From contig CAWFBT010000001.1 of assembly GCA_963814095.1 (NCBI GenBank), positions 163,274-227,273 on the forward strand: a stretch of DNA of 64,000 bases. The letters run 5' to 3'. This DNA comes from JACVRW01 sp963814095 (GTDB lineage Bacteria > Actinomycetota > Thermoleophilia > Solirubrobacterales > Thermoleophilaceae). The notes below the pieces were generated by a model. The model worked only from the letters and a program-made list of their open reading frames with translations, ran no database searches and was not told the origin of the DNA. Position 1 is the stretch's first letter, and each line of letters starts with the position of its first letter. A program made the position numbers and the translations under genes. Below are positions 45,758 to 56,985 of this stretch, piece by piece.

Positions 45758-46648
45758 ATGGCCGCCATCGAGCTCAGCGGAGTCGTCAAGCGCTTCGGCG
45801 AGATCACCGCCGTCGACGGTCTCGATCTGGACGTCCCGGAGGGGATCTGCCTCGGCCTGCTCGGCCCGAACGGGGCGGGCAAGTCGACGACGATGCGCAT
45901 GCTCACGGGCCAGGCACTGGCCGACGAGGGCTCGATCAGGGTGCTCGGCTACCCGGTGCCGGAGGAGTCGAAGGAGGCGCGCGCGCACATGGGCGTCGTG
46001 CCGCAGCTCGACAACCTCGACGTCGACGTGACGGTCGAGGACAACCTCGCGGTGTTCGCCCGGCTCTACCGCGTACCCGACGTTCGCGAAGCGGTGGACC
46101 GCGGCCTCGAGCTCGCCCGGCTCACCGAGCGGCGCCGCGACGCGGTCGACAAGCTCTCCGGCGGGATGCGCAGGCGGCTGCTGGTGGCGCGCGGCTTGGT
46201 GCACCGGCCGCGGCTGATCCTGCTCGACGAGCCGACCGTGGGACTCGATCCGCAGATCCGCACGCAGCTGTGGTCCCTGATTGGCACCCTGCGCTCCCAG
46301 GGTACGACGATCCTGATGTCGACCCACTACATCGAGGAGGCCCAGCGGCTGGCCGACGAGGTGGCCGTGATGGCGCACGGCAAGATCGTCGATCGCGGCA
46401 AGCCCACCGAGCTGATCGAGAAGCACGCCGGCCGCGAGACGGCCGAGGTCTACGGACCGCCCGAGCGACTTGCCGAGGTGCGCGCGCAGGCCGAGGCGCA
46501 GGAGCTGACCGTGCGTCCCGCCGGCCCCGCGATCGCGATCGTCGGATCCGAGCGTGCGACCAACGGCGCCGTGCCGGACGACGCGATCCGGCGGGCCGCG
46601 TCGCTCGAGGACGTCTTCGTGATGCTGACCGGGGAGGAGGCGGAGTGA
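45758..46648 (+). CDS. ABC-2 exporter ATPase (DrrA/NodI-like)
   Basis: A 296-residue ATPase: Walker A LLGPNGAGKSTTMRML, signature KLSGGMRRRLLVARG, Walker B LILLDEPTVGLDPQ, H-loop STHYIEEAQRLADEV. The C-terminal 70 residues resemble the regulatory tail of NodI/DrrA ATPases. It powers efflux through the ABC-2 permease that follows 39 bases later. Substrate unknown (drug, lipid or polysaccharide precursor). Confidence 0.92.
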   Translation: MAAIELSGVVKRFGEITAVDGLDLDVPEGICLGLLGPNGAGKSTTMRMLTGQALADEGSIRVLGYPVPEESKEARAHMGVVPQLDNLDVDVTVEDNLAVFARLYRVPDVREAVDRGLELARLTERRRDAVDKLSGGMRRRLLVARGLVHRPRLILLDEPTVGLDPQIRTQLWSLIGTLRSQGTTILMSTHYIEEAQRLADEVAVMAHGKIVDRGKPTELIEKHAGRETAEVYGPPERLAEVRAQAEAQELTVRPAGPAIAIVGSERATNGAVPDDAIRRAASLEDVFVMLTGEEAE

Positions 46649-46687
46649 CACATCGGTGCGCACCCGGCCGAGCCGGGTGCTTCCGCA

Positions 46688-47455
46688 ATGAGACGGCTCG
46701 AGCCCGCCGCCATCGGCGGCGTCATGAGCCGCGAGGTCGCGAACTTCCGCACCTTCTGGAAGGCGACCACATTCTCGAGCGTGCTCGAGCCGGTGATCTA
46801 CCTGCTCGCGTTCGGCCTCGGGCTCGGCGCCACGATCGTCGACCGCGTCGACGGCCTCGAGTACGTGGAGTTCGTCGGCACCGGCATGGTCGCCACGGCG
46901 GTGATCTTCTCGAGCGCCTTCCCGGCGATGTTCGGCACGTTCGTCAAGGAGCGCTTCCAGCGCACCTACGACGCGATCCTGGCCGCGCCGGTCGACGTGG
47001 AGGAGCTCGTGACCGCGGAGATGCTCTGGATCGCGCTACGGGCAGGCTTCTTCGGCTGCTTCCCGCTGATCGTGGCGATGCTGTTCGGGCTCGACCCGGC
47101 GTGGGGCATGCTGTTCGTGCCGTTCTTCTGCTTCATCACGGCACTGGCGTTCGCCGCCTTCGGCATCGCGATCGCCGCCAGCGTGCCGAAGATCGACAGC
47201 TTCAACTACGTCACGACGCTCGTGATCACACCGCTCTTCCTGGTGGCGGGCACGTTCTTCCCGATCGACCAGCTGCCCGAGGGCTTCCAGGTGGCCGCTC
47301 AGTTCAACCCGCTGTACCAGCTCGTCGAGCTGGTGCGCGGCGCGGCGTTCGGGTTCGAGGCGACCGACTTGATTAGAGTCGCCGTGTTGATCGTCTTCGC
47401 CGTCGCGCTCTGGCGGGTTGCGGTCAGCCGGATGACCAAGCGACTGATCGACTGA
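46688..47455 (+). CDS. ABC-2 type permease (NodJ/DrrB-like)
   Basis: A 255-residue membrane protein with about six hydrophobic segments, starting MRRLEPAAIGGVMSREV. The ABC-2 signature region is seen as FFPIDQLPEGFQVAAQFNPLYQLVELVRG before the last segment. Together with the ATPase upstream it forms a NodIJ-like exporter. Confidence 0.9.
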   Translation: MRRLEPAAIGGVMSREVANFRTFWKATTFSSVLEPVIYLLAFGLGLGATIVDRVDGLEYVEFVGTGMVATAVIFSSAFPAMFGTFVKERFQRTYDAILAAPVDVEELVTAEMLWIALRAGFFGCFPLIVAMLFGLDPAWGMLFVPFFCFITALAFAAFGIAIAASVPKIDSFNYVTTLVITPLFLVAGTFFPIDQLPEGFQVAAQFNPLYQLVELVRGAAFGFEATDLIRVAVLIVFAVALWRVAVSRMTKRLID

Positions 47456-47469
47456 CTGTCGACACGGCG

Positions 47470-48694
47470 ATGCCGGATTTCCTACATACGTCTAATGGAA
47501 GCAGCGCGGACGTCCGCCACCCTTCGGGACGGATGCTCCTCCCCACCGACACCGGCGCCCGCGCCCGGGGTGACCTCCTCCTGACCGGTTCGACCGGGTT
47601 CCTCGGCATGGAGCTGCTGGCGCGGCTTCTAGAGGACACCGATCGCCGGGTGTGGGCGCCGGTTCGGGCGGGGGACGACGCCGAGGCCGAGGCCCGGCTG
47701 CAGGCGACGCTGGCGACGCTGGTCCCGGATCCGGGCACGTATTCGGAGCGCGTCGTGGCCTTCGCGGCCGACCTGACACAGCCGCGGCCTCGGCCTGGGC
47801 GCCGGCCGCCGGGAGGAGATCGGCGAGCACGTCTCGGAGATCATCCACGCGGCCGCGTCGGTGTCGTTCACGCTGCCGCTGGAGGAGGCGCGCGAGATCA
47901 ATGTCGAGGGAACCCGCCTGATGCTCGAGCTCGCCTCCGAGTGCCGCACGCTCACTCGCTTCGCTCACGTCTCGACCGCGTACGTCGCGGGCGATCACAG
48001 CGGCGACTTCGCCGAGACAGATCACGACCTGGGCCAGGGCTTCAACAACACCTACGAGCAGTCGAAGTGGGAGGGCGAGCGGCTCATCGGCGAGCACGCC
48101 TCGGAGCTGCCGGTTCAGATCTTCCGGCCGAGCATCGTCGTCGGCCACGAACGCAGCGGCTGGACCGCATCCTTCAACGTCATCTACACGCCGCTGCGGA
48201 TGTACGCCCGGGGTGCGCTGCCGCTGATCCCGGCGCGGCGCTCGGCGCCGGTGGACATAGTGCCGGTCAGCTACGTCGCGCGCTCGATCCTGGCGCTCGA
48301 CGACGCCGGTGCGGGACGCACCTTCAACCTCGTCGCGGGGCCCGACGCGCCCACGATGGCCGAGCTGATCGACCTCACGGTCAGCCACTTCGACGGCCCG
48401 CCGATCCGGACCGTCTCGCCGGCCCTCTACCGGCGCACGATCGAGCCGGTCCTGCTGCAGCGAGCCACGTCGGCGCAGCGGCGCTGGATCGAGCAGACCA
48501 AGGTCTTCTTCCCGTACTTCTCCAGCGGGGCGCGCTTCCAGGACGACGCGACCCGGGCCGCGCTCGAGCCGCACGGCGTGCGGGCGCCGGCGCTCGGCGA
48601 GTACTTCGAGCGGCTGATGGACTTCGCGGTCGGCTGCCGCTGGGGCGGGCGCAAGGTGGGGCGCGCGCAGGCGCGCGCGGCGGCCGCGGTCTAG
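47470..48694 (+). CDS. Extended SDR, thioester-reductase/male-sterility (NAD_binding_4) type (one frameshift)
   Basis: A reductase of about 400 codons. The NAD(P) motif is LLTGSTGFLGMELLARLL; after a frame shift near 47790 (extra C in GCGGCCTCGG) the chain goes on with IIHAAASVSFTLPLEEA, FAHVSTAYVAG and YEQSKWEGERLI, the catalytic YxxxK of the family, and PSIVVGHERSGW. Such domains reduce acyl or peptidyl thioesters or act as fatty acyl-CoA reductases. Possible starts are ATG 47470 and ATG 47533. It ends three bases before the tandem hairpin repeat. Confidence 0.8.
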
Positions 48695-48696
48695 CT

Positions 48697-48828
48697 TTGC
48701 CGAGGTCGCCGGCTCGGCCGGCGACGGAGGTTCGCGTCAGTTGCCGAGGTCGCCGGCTCGGCCGGCGACGGAGGTTCGAGTCAGTTGCCGAGGTAGCCGG
48801 CTTGGCCGGCGACGGAGGTTCGCGTCAG
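48697..48828. repeat. 44-bp tandem repeat, three copies, hairpin-forming
   Basis: Three head-to-tail 44-bp units (48697-48740, 48741-48784, 48785-48828), the first two identical but for one base. Each contains GTCGCCGGC-TCG-GCCGGCGAC, a nine-bp stem with a three-base loop; copy 3 has one stem mismatch. The array lies between convergent genes and its last unit includes the glutamate dehydrogenase stop codon. A triple terminator is the simplest role. Confidence 0.9.
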
Positions 48829-51800
48829 TCGACGGAGTCGTCCTGCCGAGCAGCCTCGAGCAGCTCGCGGACCTCGCGGACGGCGACCGACAGCGTCGTG
48901 ATGTCGAAGGTGCGGCCCGCGGCGATGTCGGCGAGCGTCTGCATGCAGCGCCCCGAATCGCGATGCGTCTCGAGCCAGCCCGCCACGCGCTCCTCCGGCT
49001 TCTCCAGGCGCGGTCCGGCGCGCAGCACCTCGGCGGTCAGCTCGCGATGGATCGTGTAGAGATCGTCGCGCAGCGCAGCGCGCGCCATCGCTTGCCAGCG
49101 ATCCTCGCGCGGCAGCGCCACGATCCGCTCGTGCACCCAATGGAGCCCCAGCCGGCTGCCGAGCCGGAAGTGCACGGCCGCCACGGCCTGCACGTCGAGT
49201 CCGCTGTCGTCCGCCACCTCGACCACGTCGAGCGCGGCGTACATGTGCGGGAGCGCGGCGATGCGGGCCGCAAGCTCCTCGGGGACGCCGGCACCGCGCA
49301 GCTCGTCGACCCGGCGGGCGAGGGGCTCGAGATCGTCGGGGTCGAGCAGCCGCGACATCTTCTCGTAGAGCACGGCCGCCCCCGGGCGATAGCGCTCGAC
49401 CGTCGACGCGATGTCCATCGGCGCGCGCCGGTTGCGAAGAAGCCAGCGCGAGCCGCGCTCTATCAGGCGCCTGCCCTCCAGCAGCATCGAGGTCTGGACG
49501 TCGGCGCGGACCTCCTTGTCGAGCGCCTCGATGCCCTGCCACTGCGGGCGCATGTCGAACACCTCGCGCGCGACGGCGTAGGCGCGCGCGATCTCAGACG
49601 GCGGCGCGCCCGTCTCCTCGTTCAGGCGGAAGACGAAGGTCGTGCCGCCACCGTGGAGCACGTTGTTGACCACCTCCGTCGCGATGATCTCGCGATGCAG
49701 GCGGTGGCGATGCATCTGCTCGGGGTAGCGCTCCGGCAGCGGCGGCGGGAAGTAGCGCTCGAGCTCGTGTGACAGGTAGGGATCCTCGGGCACGTTCGAG
49801 TCGAGCAGCTCCGCGTACAGGAACACCTTCGAGTAGGCGAGCAGCACCGCCAGCTCCGGCCGTGTCAGGCCGCGGCGCTCACGGGCGCGCTCTGCGATCT
49901 CCTCGTCGTCGGGCAGCGCTTCGAGCTGGCGGTCGAGCTTCGCGTGCTGCTCGAGCGCGCGGATGAAGCGCTGGTGCACGTCCAGCATGGAGGGCGCCTG
50001 CGCCTCGGACATCGACATCGTCTCGCTCTGCTCGTAGTTGTCCTTCAGCACGAGGTCGGCGACGGTCTCCGTCATGTCGACGAGCAGGGCGTCGCGCTGC
50101 TTGACGGTCATGTCGCCGGCGTCCACGACGGCGTCGAGCAGGATCTTGATGTTGACCTCACGGTCGGAGCAGTCGACACCCGCCGAGTTGTCGATCGCGT
50201 CCGTGTTGATGCGGCCCCCGCCGAGCGCGTACTCGATCCGCCCGCGCTGCGTCAGCCCGAGGTTGCCGCCCTCGCCGATCACCCTGCAGCGCAGATCGGT
50301 CGCGTCGACCCGCAGGCTGTCGTTCGTCTTGTCGCCCGCGTCCGCGTGCGTCTCGCTCGACGCCTTCACGTAGGTGCCGATGCCGCCGTTCCAGAGCAGG
50401 TCGGCGGGCGCCTTCAATAGCGCCCGGATGACGTCGTTCGGCGCGAGCCTGGAGCGCCCGAGGCCGAGGGCGTCGCGAGCCTCGTCAGACAGCTCGATCA
50501 CCTTGGCGGTCCTCGGCCAGACGCCGCCGCCGGTCGAGATCAGCTCGCTGTCGTAGTCGGACCACGACGAGCGCGGCAGCTCGAAGAGGCGCTTGCGCTC
50601 CTCCCAGCTCCGCTCTGGGTCGGGATCGGGGTCGATGAAGATCTCGCGGTGGTTGAACGCGCCGATCAGGCGGATCTCGCGCGACCGCAGCATGCCGTTG
50701 CCGAACACGTCGCCGGACATGTCGCCGATGCCGATCACCGTGAACGGCTCGCCGCTCACGTCGCGGCCGAGCTCGCGGAAGTGGCGCTTGACCGACTCCC
50801 AGGTGCCCGCGGCGGTGATGCCCATCTCCTTGTGGTCGTAGCCCGATGAGCCGCCCGACGCGAAGGCGTCGCCCAGCCAGAAGCCGTACTCGGCCGCGAC
50901 CCCGTTGGCGATGTCCGAGAAGCTCGCCGTGCCCTTGTCGGCCGCGACCACCAGGTAGGGGTCGTCGCCGTCGTAGCGGATGACCCGCGGCGGGGGCGTG
51001 ACCTCGCCACCGGCGATGTTGTCGGTCACGTCGAGCAGCCCGCGGATGAAGGTCCGGTAGCACGCGATCACCTCCTCCTGGAGGTCCTCGCGATCGTCGC
51101 TCTCGGGGGGCTGCTTGACGACGAAGCCGCCCTTCGCCCCGACCGGCACGATCACCGCGTTCTTGACCATCTGCGCCTTCATCAGGCCGAGCACCTCGGT
51201 GCGGAAGTCCTCGCGCCGGTCGGACCAGCGCAGGCCGCCGCGAGCAACGCGGCCTCCGCGCAGATGGACGCCCTCGGTGCGTGGCGAGTAGACGAAGATC
51301 TCGAACGCGGGCCTCGGGTCCGGAAGCCAGCTGAGTTCGGAGGGGTCGAGCTTGAACGAGACGTACGGCTTGATCTCAGCGCCGTCGTCGCCCCGCTGGA
51401 AGAAGTTGGTCCGCAGCATCGAGCGCACCACGGCGAGGAAGCGCCGCAGGATCTGGTCCTGGTCGAGGCTCTCGACCGCGTCGATCGCCTCCTCGATGCG
51501 GCCGACGATCGTCTCCGCGGCCGTCTCGTCCGCCTCGTCCGGGTCGAAGCGGGCGCGGAACAGGTCGATCAGCATCGCGGCGACGTCGGGGTGGGAGACG
51601 AGCACCTGCTCGACGTAGCGGTCGCTGAAGGTCGAGCCGGTCTGGCGCAGATAGCGCGCGACCCCGCGCAGCACCGTCACCTGGCGCCAGGACAGGCCGG
51701 CGCCCAGGACGAGCCGGTTGTAGCCGTCGTCCTCGACCTCGCCGCGCCAGGTCCTGATGAAGGCCTCGCGGAAACGCTCGCGCACGCCGGCTGCGTCGGG

Positions 51801-53669
51801 GTCGGTGTCGCCGCGCCGGACGAGGCCGAAGTCGTAGATCCAGACGCCCTCGGCGTCGCGCGGCCTGACCGCGTAGGGGCGCTCGTCCGCCACCTGCACG
51901 CCCATGTTCTCGAACAGCGGGAGCACGTCCGACAGCGCGACCGGCCGGCCCGAGCGGTAGAGCTTCGCGCGCAGCACGCCCGGCGCCGCCTCGAGCGGCC
52001 GGTACAGGCTGATCTCGAGTCCGCCGTGGTCGGGCAGCTCCTCGATGTGGCGGAGGTCTGCGAGTGCGGAGCGAGCCACCCAGTCGGCCCGGTAGGCGGT
52101 CGGGAAGGCGTCGCCATAGCGGCCGAAGAGCTCCTTGCCGCGCTCCTCGCCCTGGTCCTCGATGAGTGCCTGCTCGAAGTCGTCGACCCACGAGCGCGTC
52201 GCAGCCACCAGCATCAGCTCGACCGTGCGCGTGTCGACGCTGGGGCGCCGGCCCGGCTCCGTGTATGCCATGTAGTGGAGCCGGACGAGCACCGACTCGG
52301 AGATGCGCGTCGTGTAGTCGAGGCTCTTGGCGTCGGTCACGTCGCGCAGGATCGCCTCGATGCGGCGCCGGTTCTCGGTGTTGAAGCGGTCGCGCGGGAC
52401 GAACACGAGACACGAGTAGAAACGCCCGAAGCGATCGCGCCGGACGAACAGGCGCAGCCTTTGGCGCTCGCCGAGATGGAGGATCCCCATCGCCGTCTCG
52501 AACAGCTCGTCCGGGGAAACCTGGATCAGCTCGTCGCGCGGGTGCGCCTCGAGGATCTCGATCAGCGCCTTCTCGTTATGGCTCCCGTGCGGGAAGGCGG
52601 CTCGCGTCAGGACCGAGCGGACCTTGCGGCGCAGGATCGGCATCGCCTCCGTCCGCGACTGGTAGGCGGTGTGCGTGTAGAGGCCGAGGAAGCGCCGCTC
52701 GCCGACCACGCGGCCCTCCGCGTCGAAGCGCTTGACGCCGACGTAGTCGAGGTAGGCGGGACGGTGGACCGTGGAGCGTGAGTTCGCCTTGGTCAGGTTG
52801 AGCACGTGCGGTTCGAGCGCCAGCTCGCGCACCTCGGGCGGGAGCTTGTTGAACGCGCGTGAGCTCTTCTCTCCGCCCGCCTGGCGCAGGATGCCGAGGC
52901 CGGAGCCGGGCACAGCGTTCAGGCGCAGCTCGTCGTCCTCGGTCACGAGCTCGTACTCGCGGTAGCCAAGGAAGGTGAAGTTGTGGTCCTCGAGCCACTC
53001 GAGGAAGGCGCGCGCCTCCTCGGCCTCCTCGGGATCGAGCCCGGGCGGCGGCGACTCGAGCTCGGCCGCCAGCTCGAGGGCGCGCTCGCGCATCAGCGGC
53101 CAGTCGTCGACCGCCTCCGCGACCTCGCCGATCACGCGCAGCAGCTCGGACCGGAGCTCCTCGAGCCGTGCCGGGTCGGTCTGACGGTCGACCTCCGCGT
53201 GGATGACCGACTCGCCGATCGCGTCGTCGCCGCCCGCGCCCCGCTCGAGCACCTCGATCAGCTCGCCGTCCGCGCTGCGGCGGACGTGCATCACGGGGTG
53301 GATGATCTGATGGACGCCGAAGCCGCGCCTGTTCAGCTCCATCGAGACTGAGTCGATCAGGAACGGCCGGTCATCGGTCACGATCTCGACCGCCGTGTGC
53401 GTCGAGCTCCAGCCGTGCGTCTCGAAGATCGGGTTGTAGACGCGCAGCTTGGTCTCACCCGGGCGGCGCCGGCGCGCGAGGCCGAGCTGACCGACGGCCA
53501 GCCCGTACAGGTCGAGGGCGTCGCGCTCGGCGAGGTCGTCCGGCGAGACCCAGCGGTAGAACTGCCTGACGAAGGCCTCCGCGTCTGCCGCGCCGTTGCC
53601 GGCCAGGAGCTCGCGGATGCGCGAGCAAACCTCTTCTATCAGCGTTTCGTCGGTGTCCTTGACACTCAC
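48825..53669 (-). CDS. Large NAD-specific glutamate dehydrogenase (GDH-160/180 type)
   Basis: A 1614-residue enzyme of the giant NAD-GDH family. It has the long N-terminal ACT-like regulatory region (SVSMELNRRGFGVHQIIHPV), then the catalytic core HLRGGRVARGGLRWSDRRED (substrate-binding Lys/Arg site), KGGFVVKQPP and GIGDMSGDVFGNGM (NAD domain), and a C-terminal helical domain. It deaminates glutamate to 2-oxoglutarate and ammonia, the catabolic direction, and so opposes the nearby glutamine synthetase. GTG 53669 (VSVKDTDETLIEEV) is preferred; the frame extends beyond it only as a shadow of the SDR gene. Length fits the 160/180-kDa class. Confidence 0.95.
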   Translation of the reverse strand: MSVKDTDETLIEEVCSRIRELLAGNGAADAEAFVRQFYRWVSPDDLAERDALDLYGLAVGQLGLARRRRPGETKLRVYNPIFETHGWSSTHTAVEIVTDDRPFLIDSVSMELNRRGFGVHQIIHPVMHVRRSADGELIEVLERGAGGDDAIGESVIHAEVDRQTDPARLEELRSELLRVIGEVAEAVDDWPLMRERALELAAELESPPPGLDPEEAEEARAFLEWLEDHNFTFLGYREYELVTEDDELRLNAVPGSGLGILRQAGGEKSSRAFNKLPPEVRELALEPHVLNLTKANSRSTVHRPAYLDYVGVKRFDAEGRVVGERRFLGLYTHTAYQSRTEAMPILRRKVRSVLTRAAFPHGSHNEKALIEILEAHPRDELIQVSPDELFETAMGILHLGERQRLRLFVRRDRFGRFYSCLVFVPRDRFNTENRRRIEAILRDVTDAKSLDYTTRISESVLVRLHYMAYTEPGRRPSVDTRTVELMLVAATRSWVDDFEQALIEDQGEERGKELFGRYGDAFPTAYRADWVARSALADLRHIEELPDHGGLEISLYRPLEAAPGVLRAKLYRSGRPVALSDVLPLFENMGVQVADERPYAVRPRDAEGVWIYDFGLVRRGDTDPDAAGVRERFREAFIRTWRGEVEDDGYNRLVLGAGLSWRQVTVLRGVARYLRQTGSTFSDRYVEQVLVSHPDVAAMLIDLFRARFDPDEADETAAETIVGRIEEAIDAVESLDQDQILRRFLAVVRSMLRTNFFQRGDDGAEIKPYVSFKLDPSELSWLPDPRPAFEIFVYSPRTEGVHLRGGRVARGGLRWSDRREDFRTEVLGLMKAQMVKNAVIVPVGAKGGFVVKQPPESDDREDLQEEVIACYRTFIRGLLDVTDNIAGGEVTPPPRVIRYDGDDPYLVVAADKGTASFSDIANGVAAEYGFWLGDAFASGGSSGYDHKEMGITAAGTWESVKRHFRELGRDVSGEPFTVIGIGDMSGDVFGNGMLRSREIRLIGAFNHREIFIDPDPDPERSWEERKRLFELPRSSWSDYDSELISTGGGVWPRTAKVIELSDEARDALGLGRSRLAPNDVIRALLKAPADLLWNGGIGTYVKASSETHADAGDKTNDSLRVDATDLRCRVIGEGGNLGLTQRGRIEYALGGGRINTDAIDNSAGVDCSDREVNIKILLDAVVDAGDMTVKQRDALLVDMTETVADLVLKDNYEQSETMSMSEAQAPSMLDVHQRFIRALEQHAKLDRQLEALPDDEEIAERARERRGLTRPELAVLLAYSKVFLYAELLDSNVPEDPYLSHELERYFPPPLPERYPEQMHRHRLHREIIATEVVNNVLHGGGTTFVFRLNEETGAPPSEIARAYAVAREVFDMRPQWQGIEALDKEVRADVQTSMLLEGRRLIERGSRWLLRNRRAPMDIASTVERYRPGAAVLYEKMSRLLDPDDLEPLARRVDELRGAGVPEELAARIAALPHMYAALDVVEVADDSGLDVQAVAAVHFRLGSRLGLHWVHERIVALPREDRWQAMARAALRDDLYTIHRELTAEVLRAGPRLEKPEERVAGWLETHRDSGRCMQTLADIAAGRTFDITTLSVAVREVRELLEAARQDDSVD

Positions 53670-53735
53670 AGCGGAGTCCCTTGTCGAGTCTATGCCCGCG
53701 CGGGGCGCCGGCAAGCGCTTGAATTCGCTCTTGCG

Positions 53736-54351
53736 ATGAGCAGCAAGTGGACCCCTGCCGACATTCCGGACCAGAACGGCCGCGTTGCGATCGTGACAGG
53801 CGCGAACAGCGGGCTCGGACTGGTCACCGCGCGTGAGCTCGCGCGCGCGGGCGCGCGCGTGGTGCTGGCGTGCCGCGACGAGGAGAAGGGCAGGGAGGCG
53901 GTGCGTGCCGTCGAGGTGCGCGCGCCCGGCTCCGACGGCTTCGAGCTCCAGTTCGGCACCAACCACCTCGGCCACTTCGCGCTCACCGGCCTGCTGCTCG
54001 ACACGCTCGAGGGACGCGAGGACGCACGCGTCGTGACGCTCTCGAGCGGCGTGCACCGCAGCGCGCGGATCGCGTTCGACAACCTCGGCGGCGAGCGCCG
54101 CTACTTCCGCTGGCGCGCGTACGGGCAGTCGAAGCTCGCCAATCTGATGTTCGCGCTCGAGCTCGACCGCCGCCTGCGCGCGGCCGGACCGCGGTGTCTA
54201 CATCGGCCCCGACGGCTTCGGAGAGGGTCGCGGCCACCCGACCCGGGTATCACCCGGAAAGGCCGCTCGCGACGAGTCGGTGGCTCGCAGCCTGTGGGAG
54301 GTCTCCGAGGAGATGACCGGGGTGAAGGTGGTGCCCGCCGTGCCGGCGTGA
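53736..54351 (+). pseudogene. Short-chain dehydrogenase remnant with two internal deletions
   Basis: Starts as a normal retinol-dehydrogenase-like SDR (WTPADIPDQNGRVAIVTGANSGLGL, VLACRDEEKGREAV), then jumps from RAVEVRAPG straight to SDGFELQFGTNHLGHFAL, losing about 60 residues that should include the NNAG motif. The YGQSKLANLMFAL catalytic Tyr-Lys segment is present. Soon after RLRAAGP a second gap and a frame change occur, and the true C-terminus (GVYIGPDGFGEGRGHP to VPAVPA) resumes in another frame to a stop at 54351. It cannot encode a working SDR as it stands. An assembly fault that collapsed the gene is the alternative. Confidence 0.7.
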
Positions 54352-54382
54352 GGTTCCCACGCGCGTGCTGCCGCGTCGAGTT

Positions 54383-55841
<1,459 letters not shown>

Positions 55842-55863
55842 GGCCCGCTGGGCGTACGTGGGA

Positions 55864-55956
55864 CGGAGCGGCGAAGGAGTCGAACCTTCCCACCGCGGGG
55901 CTGCCGCGGCTCCCCGGCTTTGAAGGCCGGTTGGGCCACCGGGCCCGGGCCGCTCC
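55864..55956 (-). tRNA. selC: tRNA-Sec (anticodon UCA)
   Basis: On the minus strand, GGAGCGGC at the 5' end pairs with GCCGCTCC at the 3' end in an eight-bp acceptor stem. The anticodon arm is CCGGC-CTTCAAA-GCCGG, which puts TCA at positions 34-36. A long variable arm (built on CCGCGG/CCGCGG) and a T arm GAAGG-TTCGACT-CCTTC follow. Length 93 and the eight-bp acceptor stem are bacterial tRNA-Sec features. No CCA is encoded. It lies 22 bases before selB and eight bases after the selD stop. Confidence 0.95.
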
Positions 55957-55961
55957 ACGTC

Positions 55962-56985
55962 TCAGGAGGATGATCCACGGCTCACGGTGATGGTGCCGGG
56001 ACGACCCTCGACGAGGCGCCCCACGACGGCGCCGGGGACGTCCCCGGCGCGCTCGGCCACCACCGCGACCAGCAGGCCGCCCGACGTGGTGGCATCGCAG
56101 ACCAGCCGGCGGCGCCACTCCTCAACGTCAGAGGCGAACTGCGTGAACGTCTCGGCGTGCTCGCGGTTCCGCCGGCTGCCGCCCGACACGGAGTCATCGC
56201 CGCGCAGCAGCGCCTCGACGCCGTCGATGGCCGGGACCGCGCTCGGCGTACACCTCCGCCGCGAGGCCGCTCGCGGCGGTCAACTCGCGCAGGTGCCCGA
56301 GCAGGCCGAAGCCGGTCACGTCGGTCATCGCGTGCGCGCCCGCCGTCTCGCGCGGCGCGGGCGGCATCCGCATTCAGCGTCGTCATCGTCGCGACGGCGG
56401 GTGCCAGCAGCCCGTCGCCGTGGCCGCGCTTGAGCGCGGTCGAGATCGCGCCGACGCCGAGCGGCTTGGTCAGCACCAGCACGTCACCGGCCGCCCGCCG
56501 GCGTTGCTCAGCACCAGCTCGGGATCGACCGTTCCGGTGACGGCGAGGCCGTACTTCGGCTCGGGATCGTCGATCGAGTGGCCGCCCACGACCAGCGCGC
56601 CGGCCGCACGCACGACATCGCCGCCGCCGCGCAGGATCTCCGCGAGCACGGCGGGACCCAGCCGCTCGAGCGGGAACGCGACCAGGTTCAGCGCGCTCAA
56701 CGGCTCCGCGCCCATGGCGTAGATGTCGGACAGCGCATTGGCCGCCGCGATGCGACCGAAGTCGTACGGGTCGTCGACGATCGGCGTGAAGAAGTCGACC
56801 GTCTGCACGAGCGCGAGGTCGTCGCGCACGCGCACGACCCCGGCGTCGTCGGCCGTCGCGCTCCCGACCAGCAGGCGCGGATCGTCGTCCGCGGGCAGCG
56901 CCCGCACGATCGGCCCGATGTCGGCGGCCGACAGCTTGCAGCCGCAACCCGCGCCGTGCGACAGCGAGGTGAGCGGGATCGTCAT
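55962..56985 (-). CDS. selD: Selenide, water dikinase SelD (three frameshifts)
   Basis: Makes selenophosphate from selenide and ATP. From ATG 56985 it reads MTIPLTSLSHGAGCGCKLSA, with active-site Cys (not Sec) and Lys in GCGCK; then SATADDAGVVRV, VQTVDFFTPIVDDPYDFGRI and VVGGHSIDDPEPKYG. The frame breaks near 56492 (a missing G), 56355 and 56245 (an extra G), but family sequence continues in each frame: VLVLTKPLGVGAIST, then AHAMTDVTGFGLLGHLREL, then a C-terminus ending GTITVSRGSSS. The first ATG overlaps the fdhD stop. Three errors in a gene required by this locus suggest poor sequence quality rather than loss. Confidence 0.88.

Noticed and set aside
48697..48828. A short CRISPR array
   Set aside because: The units are directly joined 44-mers without unique spacers, and no cas genes are near.
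51264..52781. Long plus-strand open frame opposite the glutamate dehydrogenase gene
   Set aside because: It is an antisense shadow produced by high GC; its composition is that of a complementary frame and no domain is visible.
55842..55958. A longer N-terminus for SelB (MERPGPGGPTG...)
   Set aside because: That stretch is the tRNA-Sec gene read as protein; SelB starts at GTG 55841 just before VGTAGHIDHGK.
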